From an uncultured Christensenella sp. (GTDB lineage Bacteria; Bacillota; Clostridia; Christensenellales; Borkfalkiaceae), in NCBI GenBank assembly GCA_910578655.1, contig CAJTQE010000034.1:1-15546 (forward strand): a stretch of 15,546 bases of DNA, in the 5' to 3' direction. The notes under the pieces were generated by a model. That model was not told the DNA's origin, made no database searches, and saw only the letters and a program-made list of their open reading frames with translations. Shown here piece by piece: positions 7,093 to 12,804 of the stretch. Numbering within the stretch: the first letter of the stretch is position 1; each line of letters begins with the position of its first letter. A program made the translations under genes and the position numbers.

Positions 7093-9201
7093 ATGAAAGA
7101 TAAATTTTTCGGCGAACTTGATACTTATCTTTTTCATCACGGCACGCATTACAAGCTTTTTGACAGAATGGGAGCGCACCTCAGAACAGTTGACGGTGTA
7201 AGCGGAGTTCATTTCGTGCTCTGGGCGCCAAACGCGCGCGCGGTTTGCGTTTTGTCTGACGGCAACGGCTGGACGGCTTGGCGCGACAATATGGAAAAAA
7301 CCGACGACAGTATTTGGGAGCTTTTCGTTCCCGGAATGTGCGAGGGTGTTAAATATAAATTTTTGGTTGTTCGCGCAGACGGAAGCGAGGTTCAGAAAAT
7401 TGACCCGTACGCTTACGCAAGCGAATTGCGCCCCCATAACGCGTCGATCGTCGCCAACCTCGATAGATACGAATGGGGCGACAGCAAATATCTCGAAGAA
7501 AAGAAAGACGTAAACTTTCTTGAAAAGCCTATGGCTGTATACGAGGTGCATCTCGGCAGTTGGAAGAAAGATTTATCTAAATGGGATGAGGACCAGTTTT
7601 TCGATTACAGGCGTCTTGCGCACGAGCTTTGCGAATACGTCAAGTGGATGGGGTATACTCATATCGAACTTATGGGCATCTGCGAATATCCGTTCGACCC
7701 GTCTTGGGGATATCAGGTAACGGGATACTTCTCGCCGACCTCCCGATACGGCACGCCCGAAGATTTTATGTATTTCGTCGACCATATGCACAAAAACGGA
7801 ATAGGCGTAATTCTTGACTGGGTCCCCGCGCACTTTCCTAAGGACGATTTCGCGCTTGCTAACTTCGACGGCACGCCCCTTTACGAATATGCCGACCCGC
7901 TCCGCGCCGAATATCCCGAATGGGGAACTAAGGCTTTTGATTTAAGCAAAAAGGAAGTTTCGAATTTTTTAATTGCGTCGGCGTTCTTTTGGGTGGAAAA
8001 GTATCATATCGATGCGCTGAGAGTGGACGCGGTCGCGTCCATGTTTTACAACAGTTTCGGCAGAAGCGAATGGCGGCCTAATATGTACGGCGGCAACGAA
8101 AACCTTGAAAGTTTTGAATTTTTGCGTCATTTGAACTCCATTCTCCGTCAGCGTACGGACGCATTTTTGATAGCCGAAGATTCCTCTATAATCGAGGGTG
8201 TTACGAAGCCTGCGTCAAAAGGCGGCTTTGGTTTCGGGCTTAAATGGAATATGGGTTGGATGAACGACAGCATAAAATATTTCAACACAGACCCCATTTT
8301 CCGCCCTTATCATCACGGACTTATAACTCACCTTTTCGAATACGCTTTCGACGAGAATTGGATGCTGGTTCTGTCGCACGACGAAGTCGTTTACGGCAAG
8401 GGCAGTATGATAAATAAATTCGTCGGGAACAAACTCGATAAAATGGGCAGCCTTAAAACTGCGTATACTATGATGATGGGTCATCCCGGCAAGAAATTGC
8501 TGTTTATGGGTCAGGACTTCGCGCAGGAGCGCGAATGGAATTTCAAGACCGGACTTGATTGGCACCTTTGCAGCGAAGAGGGGCACCGCGACGTATTAAG
8601 CTGTTACCGCGCGTTGCTGCATATCTATTCGCAGTATCCCGTGCTACATAACGACTGCGGCGGCAAAGCCACGTTTGAGTGGATAAACAGCGGCGACTAT
8701 AACCGCAACATATTCACATTTATAAGGCGCAATCCCTGGAATTATAACAATGCTTTGATATTCGTCTGCAATTTTGCGCCCGTAGAGCGCGTTGACTACG
8801 GCGTCGGTGCGCCGCTTTCCGGCAAATACAAGCGAATTTTCTCAACCTATCCCGATGCCGATTTACTTGAATTAGAGGCAAAAGAAGAGCTTTGCGACGG
8901 CAGGAAATACAAGCTGTCATTTAATCTCCGCCCTTACGAGTCTGTAATCTTTGAAATTCCCTACTGTGAAATAACGGAGGAGGAACAGGAAAAAGAAAGG
9001 GCTGTCAAGGAAAGCATTACTGAAGAGTTTAAAACGGTGAAGTCCGCCGCCGAAGAAAAATTATCGGAAAAGCCGCTTGCGGAAAAAGAGGGCATCGAGG
9101 GTGACGCCCTTGATGATAAAGAAAAAGCCCTTGAAGAATACAGAAAAAAAGTCGCACGCAAAAGAAAACCTTTTGTAAAACGCCTTTTGGATACTAAATA
9201 A
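7093..9201 (+). CDS. glgB: 1,4-alpha-glucan branching enzyme
   Basis: GlgB cuts alpha-1,4 chains of glycogen and rejoins them as alpha-1,6 branches in the cytoplasm. The 702-residue protein has an N-terminal CBM48-like domain (HFVLWAPNARAVCVLSD), then YEVHLGSWK, WGYQVTGYFSPTSRYGTPEDF-type branching-enzyme signatures and the GH13 catalytic centre. DALRVDAVASM carries nucleophile Asp312, LIAEDSS carries Glu362, and LSHDEVVYGKGSM carries Asp430. The usual enzyme would end near residue 625 (VIFEIPY). Here about 76 further residues follow, first Glu/Lys-rich and probably helical, then strongly basic (KKVARKRKPFVKRLL). That tail is not a standard GlgB part. It is co-transcribed with the GH13 hydrolase, with translation coupled through the ribosome binding site in the upstream gene. 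No glgA, glgC or glgP is in the window. Confidence 0.95.
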   Translation: MKDKFFGELDTYLFHHGTHYKLFDRMGAHLRTVDGVSGVHFVLWAPNARAVCVLSDGNGWTAWRDNMEKTDDSIWELFVPGMCEGVKYKFLVVRADGSEVQKIDPYAYASELRPHNASIVANLDRYEWGDSKYLEEKKDVNFLEKPMAVYEVHLGSWKKDLSKWDEDQFFDYRRLAHELCEYVKWMGYTHIELMGICEYPFDPSWGYQVTGYFSPTSRYGTPEDFMYFVDHMHKNGIGVILDWVPAHFPKDDFALANFDGTPLYEYADPLRAEYPEWGTKAFDLSKKEVSNFLIASAFFWVEKYHIDALRVDAVASMFYNSFGRSEWRPNMYGGNENLESFEFLRHLNSILRQRTDAFLIAEDSSIIEGVTKPASKGGFGFGLKWNMGWMNDSIKYFNTDPIFRPYHHGLITHLFEYAFDENWMLVLSHDEVVYGKGSMINKFVGNKLDKMGSLKTAYTMMMGHPGKKLLFMGQDFAQEREWNFKTGLDWHLCSEEGHRDVLSCYRALLHIYSQYPVLHNDCGGKATFEWINSGDYNRNIFTFIRRNPWNYNNALIFVCNFAPVERVDYGVGAPLSGKYKRIFSTYPDADLLELEAKEELCDGRKYKLSFNLRPYESVIFEIPYCEITEEEQEKERAVKESITEEFKTVKSAAEEKLSEKPLAEKEGIEGDALDDKEKALEEYRKKVARKRKPFVKRLLDTK

Positions 9202-9203
9202 TC

Positions 9204-9270
9204 AAAGTCCGCCGCATATGCGGCGGACTTTGCATTGACCTGCAACGATGCGCATTGCAGGGAATTTTTA
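9204..9270 (+). terminator. Hairpin pair after glgB, probable terminator
   Basis: AAAGTCCGCCGC (9204-9215) and GCGGCGGACTTT (9220-9231) form a 12-bp perfect stem with an ATAT loop; the full 28 nt is self-complementary. Only three T residues end it. A second stem, CCTGCAA (9239-9245) with TTGCAGG (9255-9261), is followed by GAATTTTTA and may supply or reinforce termination before the nadA promoter. Confidence 0.65.
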
Positions 9271-9299
9271 TTGACAAAATTACGTCGGCGATATATAAT
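9271..9299 (+). promoter_or_regulatory. Consensus promoter of nadA
   Basis: TTGACA (9271-9276), a 17-bp spacer and TATAAT (9294-9299) match the sigma-A consensus perfectly. Transcription should begin about 9305-9307, only 3-5 nt before the nadA ATG at 9310. A short inverted repeat, ATAATT (9295-9300) and AATTAT (9306-9311), spans from the -10 to the start codon; it is AT-rich and could be chance. Confidence 0.85.
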
Positions 9300-9309
9300 T
9301 TATACAATT

Positions 9310-10224
9310 ATGATTAAAGACGTTCAAGACCAAATTTTGAAGCTGAAAGCGAGCAACGATACTTGCATTTTGGCACACAGCTATATGTCGGAAGAGATTT
9401 GCGAAATTGCGGATTTTGTCGGCGATAGCTATGCGCTGTCGTTAAAGGCAAAAAGTGCGCCTCAGCAAAATATTATAATGTGCGGCGTACGTTTTATGGC
9501 GGAAACGGTAAAAATGCTTTCGCCGCAAAAACGCGTTATTCTTGCTAACCCGTCGGCCGGCTGCCCTATGGCGGAACAAATGGAGCGTGAAATGATAGAG
9601 CAGGTTAAGCGTGCTTATCCCGACTATGCGGTGGTTGCGTATATCAACACTACAGCACAGCTTAAAACGATAGCGGACGTTTGCGTAACCTCGTCAAGCG
9701 CAGTCAGGATATGCCGCGCCATACCTCAGAAAAATATACTGTTTATTCCCGATATAAATCTCGGCACATACGTTAAAGAGCAGATACCCGAAAAGAATTT
9801 TAAACTTCTTTCGGGCGGTTGCCCTACGCACGCAAGGGTTCAGCGTTCGGATGCCGAGACGGCGAAAAGGGCTCATCCCGATGCGCTTTTCCTCGTTCAT
9901 CCCGAATGCCGTCCCGAAGTTGTTGCCCTTGCCGACTTTGTCGGTTCAACTACGGGTATCACCGATTTCGTAGCAAACTCTGCTTCTCGGGAATTTATAA
10001 TAGGTACGGACAATTCGATAGTTCAGCATTTGCAATTTAAGTATCCCGATAAAAAGTTTTATCCGCTCTCCAAAGATTTGGTGTGCCACAATATGCTTAT
10101 AACCACACTTTCCGACGTTCTTGCCTGTCTTGAAGGCAACGGCGGCGAAGAGATAATTTTAGACGAGGATTTGCGTTTAAAAGCCGTGCGTTGTATTGAC
10201 AGAATGATAGCTTACGGCGGTTAA
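9310..10224 (+). CDS. nadA: Quinolinate synthase NadA
   Basis: NadA condenses iminoaspartate with dihydroxyacetone phosphate to quinolinate in de novo NAD synthesis, using a 4Fe-4S cluster. From the ATG at 9310 it has 304 residues, the usual size. Visible signatures are ILAHSYMSEEI near the N-terminus, GDSYALSLKA, IMCGVRFMAETVK (first cluster Cys), SNNP-like LANPSAGCPMA, PDINLGTYV, LLSGGCPTHARV (second Cys), HPECRPEV, GTTG-type GSTTGI and LVCHNMLITTL (third Cys). A longer frame exists from an ATG at 9235, but its extra 25 residues cover the consensus promoter and are unlike NadA, so the later start is chosen. No Shine-Dalgarno sequence precedes it. No nadB or nadC is adjacent. The next gene begins 27 bp downstream, so nadA and the Rrf2 gene are probably co-transcribed. 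Confidence 0.95.
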   Translation: MIKDVQDQILKLKASNDTCILAHSYMSEEICEIADFVGDSYALSLKAKSAPQQNIIMCGVRFMAETVKMLSPQKRVILANPSAGCPMAEQMEREMIEQVKRAYPDYAVVAYINTTAQLKTIADVCVTSSSAVRICRAIPQKNILFIPDINLGTYVKEQIPEKNFKLLSGGCPTHARVQRSDAETAKRAHPDALFLVHPECRPEVVALADFVGSTTGITDFVANSASREFIIGTDNSIVQHLQFKYPDKKFYPLSKDLVCHNMLITTLSDVLACLEGNGGEEIILDEDLRLKAVRCIDRMIAYGG

Positions 10225-10251
10225 GCAAAAGATTACAATGGGTGTATTATA

Positions 10252-10644
10252 ATGATGATAACCACAAAAGGCAGAAACGCCTTAAAAATTATGATAGATT
10301 TGGCTAAGCACGAAGGGGAGGGGAATATCTCTCTTTCGGATATTGCCGAACGCCAAAAAGAATCCTTGAAGTATTTAGAGGCAAGCGCGGCTCAGCTTAC
10401 TTCGGCGGGGTTCATTGTAAGCGCGCGCGGAAAAAGCGGCGGCTACCGCCTTGCGCGGAAGCCTGAGGAGTACACCGCCGCAGAAATTTTGCAGATAGGC
10501 GAAGGCTCGCTTTCACCCGTGCAATGCCTGATTTCAGGTTGTGAAAACGCTTGCACTTGCGACACTTTGCCCCTGTTTAAAGAACTTGACGAAGTAATCA
10601 CAAACTTCCTCACTTCCAAAACCCTCAAAGATTTAATACACTGA
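10252..10644 (+). CDS. Rrf2-family transcriptional regulator, IscR-like
   Basis: This 130-residue protein has the Rrf2 winged helix-turn-helix: an N-terminal MITTKGRNALKIMIDLA, a recognition region around SLKYLEASAAQL with Glu at position 43 as in IscR, and the wing SARGKSGGYRLAR. Four cysteines at 92, 97, 101 and 103 (QCLISGCENACTCD) stand where IscR carries its Fe-S ligands, although the spacing is not identical. It therefore probably senses Fe-S status rather than acting as a CymR-type protein without a cluster; this is inference. It lies between nadA and iscS, and two palindromes in front of iscS are likely targets. The start is ATGATG at 10252 with GGGTG at 10240-10244 as a modest ribosome binding site. 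No terminator follows, so read-through into iscS is possible. Confidence 0.9.
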   Translation: MMITTKGRNALKIMIDLAKHEGEGNISLSDIAERQKESLKYLEASAAQLTSAGFIVSARGKSGGYRLARKPEEYTAAEILQIGEGSLSPVQCLISGCENACTCDTLPLFKELDEVITNFLTSKTLKDLIH

Positions 10645-10666
10645 CAAAATAATTTTTAAAATATGT

Positions 10667-10693
10667 TAATTCCTATTGACAAAATAGGAATTA
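10667..10693 (+). promoter_or_regulatory. Operator O1 of iscS promoter (27-bp palindrome)
   Basis: TAATTCCTA (10667-10675), nine bases, then TAGGAATTA (10685-10693) form a perfect inverted repeat that encloses the -35 hexamer of the iscS promoter. Its 27-bp span with a 9-bp centre fits Rrf2-family sites in length. The Rrf2 gene immediately upstream is the obvious candidate binder. Confidence 0.7.
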
Positions 10694-10704
10694 TTATTTA
10701 TAAT
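10676..10704 (+). promoter_or_regulatory. Consensus promoter of iscS
   Basis: TTGACA (10676-10681), a 17-bp spacer and TATAAT (10699-10704) match the sigma-A consensus perfectly. The predicted transcription start is near 10711, giving a leader of about 23 nt. Strong core elements combined with overlapping operators suggest a promoter held in check by repression. Confidence 0.88.
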
Positions 10705-10731
10705 TAAATCATACTTAAATAGTAGGAATTT
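10705..10731 (+). promoter_or_regulatory. Operator O2 of iscS promoter (imperfect palindrome)
   Basis: TAAATCATA (10705-10713), nine bases, then TAGGAATTT (10723-10731) has the same layout as O1: the left half matches O1 at 7 of 9 bases and the right half at 8 of 9. It covers the predicted transcription start and the AGGA ribosome binding site of iscS. Centre-to-centre distance to O1 is 38 bp. Confidence 0.55.
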
Positions 10732-10733
10732 GA

Positions 10734-11924
10734 ATGAAAACGATTTACGTTGACAACGCGGCAACGACCGCAATGAGCGATACTGCCATAAAGGCAATGA
10801 CGCCGTATTTAAAAGACGTTTACGGCAATCCGTCGTCTTTGCACACGGTGGGACAAGTTGCAAAAGAAGCGTTGGAGGACGCTCGCGTTCGTTTTGCGCG
10901 GCTTATTAACGCTGACCCAAAAGAAATATATTTCACTTCCGGAGGGAGCGAGGCGGATAATCAGGCTATTCGTTCGGCGGCTGCAAACGGACTCAAAAAG
11001 GGCAAAAAGCACATTGTTTCAACTGCGTTTGAACATCACGCCGTACTTCACACTTTGAAAAAGCTTGAAAAAGAGGGGTTCGAAGTAACCTATCTTGACG
11101 TCGGCGGAAAAGGACTTGTCACCGCCGAACAGGTAGAAAAGGCTATTCGTCCGGATACCGCGCTTGTTTCGGTGATGTACGCAAATAACGAAATAGGCAC
11201 AATTCAGCCCATACGCCAAATAGGCGACGCTTGCAAAAGGCTGGGCGTAGTATTTCATACGGATGCGGTGCAGGCCGTAGGTCATATTCCCGTCGACGTA
11301 AAGGCGGACAATATAGATATGCTTGCCGTTTCCGCGCATAAATTCCACGGGCCCAAAGGCGTCGGTGCGCTCTATTGCAGAAGGGGAATACCTCTCAACA
11401 GTTTTATAGAGGGCGGCGCGCAGGAACGCAACCGCCGTGCCGGAACCGAAAATATTGCAGGTATAGTTTCAATGACTGCCGCTTTGGAAGAAGCTTGCGC
11501 TCATATGAGCGATAACGCAAGTAAATTAACAAAACTGCGCGACAGACTCATAGACGGACTTTTGAAAATTCCCCATTCGCGTTTGAACGGCGACAGGCAA
11601 ATGCGTTTGCCTGCAAACGTAAATATGTGCTTTGAAGGCATTGAGGGCGAGGGACTGTTGCTTTATCTGGACGCTGAGGGCATATGTGCGTCGTCGGGTT
11701 CGGCGTGTACGTCGGGCTCGCTTGACCCCTCTCACGTGCTGCTTGCGATAGGGCTTCCGCACGAGATAGCGCACGGCTCTTTAAGAATAAGCCTATCGGA
11801 AAACAATACCGATGAAGATATAGACGCAATTTTGCAAGCCGTTCCGAAAGTGGTTGCTAAACTGCGCAATATGTCGCCGGTGTGGGAGGCGCTTGAGAAC
11901 GGCGCAAAAGCGCATTTAATTTAA
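10734..11924 (+). CDS. iscS: Cysteine desulfurase (IscS/NifS family)
   Basis: This PLP enzyme takes sulfur from cysteine and passes it as persulfide to the IscU scaffold and other acceptors. It has 396 residues, the normal size. Signatures in order are YVDNAATT at the N-terminus, YGNPSSLH, FTSGGSEADNQAI (PLP phosphate site), FEHHAVL, ANNEIGTIQPI, HTDAVQAVGH, SAHKFHGPKGVG with PLP-binding Lys203, RRAGTENI, and the mobile active-site loop SSGSACTSGSL with Cys325. The loop has the length typical of IscS/NifS group I enzymes. The start ATG at 10734 has AGGA at 10724-10727, inside operator O2. iscU lies 408 bp downstream rather than directly adjacent; a repeat array fills the gap. Confidence 0.96.
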   Translation: MKTIYVDNAATTAMSDTAIKAMTPYLKDVYGNPSSLHTVGQVAKEALEDARVRFARLINADPKEIYFTSGGSEADNQAIRSAAANGLKKGKKHIVSTAFEHHAVLHTLKKLEKEGFEVTYLDVGGKGLVTAEQVEKAIRPDTALVSVMYANNEIGTIQPIRQIGDACKRLGVVFHTDAVQAVGHIPVDVKADNIDMLAVSAHKFHGPKGVGALYCRRGIPLNSFIEGGAQERNRRAGTENIAGIVSMTAALEEACAHMSDNASKLTKLRDRLIDGLLKIPHSRLNGDRQMRLPANVNMCFEGIEGEGLLLYLDAEGICASSGSACTSGSLDPSHVLLAIGLPHEIAHGSLRISLSENNTDEDIDAILQAVPKVVAKLRNMSPVWEALENGAKAHLI

Positions 11925-11936
11925 AAACGCATATAT

Positions 11937-12311
11937 ACATCGCAATACGGCGTCAAGCTTGCGTTTTGTTTAGGTCGTTTACGTCATTGTAAACTCCCTG
12001 CAACAACTCCGCGCTTTCCTTGTCTTGCTTGTATCTCTGCGTTTTACTGCAATTTCAAATAACACACATCGCGATACGGCGTCAAGCTTGAGTTTTGTTT
12101 AGGTCGTTTACGTCATAGTAAACTTCCTGCAACAAATCCGCGCTTTCCTTGTCTTGCTTGTATCTCTGCGTTTTACTGCAATTTCAAATAACACACATCG
12201 CAATACGGCGTCAAGCTTGCGTTTTGTTTAGGTCGTTTACGTCATTGTAAACTTCCTGCAACAACTCCGCGCTTTCCTTGTCTTGCTTGTATCCCTGCGT
12301 TATATTACAAT
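11937..12311 (+). repeat. Tandem array of three 129-bp direct repeats between iscS and iscU
   Basis: Three copies start CGC(A/G)ATACGGCGTCAAGCTT at 11941, 12070 and 12199, an exact 129-bp period with no insertions or deletions. They are nearly identical; I count about five to seven base differences in the main part. Copy 3 decays after about 12300 but keeps traces to 12311. Each has a perfect GTTTAC-N6-GTAAAC hairpin (11977-11994, 12106-12123, 12235-12252). On the minus strand each has a stop-bounded frame of about 33 codons (12054-11953, 12183-12082, and to 12211) reading QDKESAELLQEVYNDV or a close variant. No standard start codon precedes any of these frames, and most differences change an amino acid, so expression is not supported. 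No gene is seen on the plus strand in 11925-12332. Origin and function are unknown. Confidence 0.95.
12283..12311 (+). promoter_or_regulatory. Possible weak promoter of iscU at the end of repeat 3
   Basis: TTGCTT (12283-12288), a 17-bp gap and TACAAT (12306-12311) give a good -10 but a poor -35. If used, transcription would start near 12318, leaving a leader of about 15 nt with AGAGG at 12319-12323. Copies 1 and 2 of the repeat have TGCAAT in the matching place. iscU could instead be read from the iscS promoter. Confidence 0.35.
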
Positions 12312-12332
12312 AAATTTAAGAGGTAAAAAATA

Positions 12333-12749
12333 ATGGCACTTTACAGCGAAAAAGTTATGGACCATTTTACAAATCCGCGCAACGTGGGCAAAATTGACGA
12401 TGCAGACGGCATAGGCGAGGTCGGCAACGCGCGTTGCGGCGACATTATGAAGATATATCTGAAGATAGATAACGGCGTTATAACCGACGTTAAATTCAAT
12501 ACGTTCGGCTGCGGCAGCGCAATCGCGTCGTCGTCTATGGCTACCGAGCTGATAAAGGGCAAGCCGCTTGAAGAGGCGCTTACGCTTACCAACAAGGCGG
12601 TTGCCGAGGCGCTTGACGGTCTGCCTGCGCATAAGCTGCACTGTTCGGTTCTTGCCGAAGAGGCAATACGCGCGGCAATCAAGGACTATTACGACAAAAA
12701 CGGAATAGCCTACGATAAGGCGCAGTTTCCCGAACCTCACGAAGACTAA
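12333..12749 (+). CDS. iscU: Fe-S cluster assembly scaffold IscU/NifU-like
   Basis: This 138-residue protein is a clear IscU-family scaffold on which clusters are built with sulfur from IscS. It starts ALYSEKVMDHFTNPRNVG. It keeps the three cluster cysteines Cys35 (NARCGD), Cys60 (FGCGSAIASSS) and Cys104 (LHCSVLAEEA), plus the conserved Asp37. The IscS-contact region LPAHKLHCS is present. The usual GNP-x-CGD motif is here GNARCGD. It ends soon after the last conserved part, with no NifU C-terminal domain. The ATG at 12333 has AGAGG at 12319-12323. Partner iscS is upstream across the 129-bp repeat array; a terminator follows 18 bp after the stop. Confidence 0.95.
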   Translation: MALYSEKVMDHFTNPRNVGKIDDADGIGEVGNARCGDIMKIYLKIDNGVITDVKFNTFGCGSAIASSSMATELIKGKPLEEALTLTNKAVAEALDGLPAHKLHCSVLAEEAIRAAIKDYYDKNGIAYDKAQFPEPHED

Positions 12750-12767
12750 AAGTTATAAAATGTAAGC

Positions 12768-12804
12768 ATTCTGCATACAGATAAGTATGCAGAATTTTTG
12801 TTTT
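12768..12804 (+). terminator. Terminator hairpin after iscU, overlapping the next start codon
   Basis: ATTCTGCATAC (12768-12778) pairs perfectly with GTATGCAGAAT (12785-12795) around an AGATAA loop, followed by TTTTGTTTT. This is a standard intrinsic terminator for iscU. The ATG of the P-type ATPase (12787-12789) lies in its 3' arm, so it may also act as an attenuator or mask the start. Confidence 0.85.

Noticed and set aside
6769..7551. 260-codon open frame on the minus strand
   Set aside because: It lies opposite the GH13 3' end and the glgB 5' end, both strongly supported by catalytic motifs. Its translation is low in recognisable pattern and it has no own promoter or ribosome binding site.
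9235..9309. Upstream ATG of nadA adding 25 residues
   Set aside because: The added stretch overlaps a hairpin and a perfect promoter and does not resemble a NadA N-terminus.
11937..12311. CRISPR array
   Set aside because: Repeats are contiguous 129-bp units with no variable spacers, and no cas genes are present.
12300..12740. 146-codon minus-strand frame opposite iscU
   Set aside because: Opposite strand of a clear IscU gene with all cluster cysteines; no independent support.
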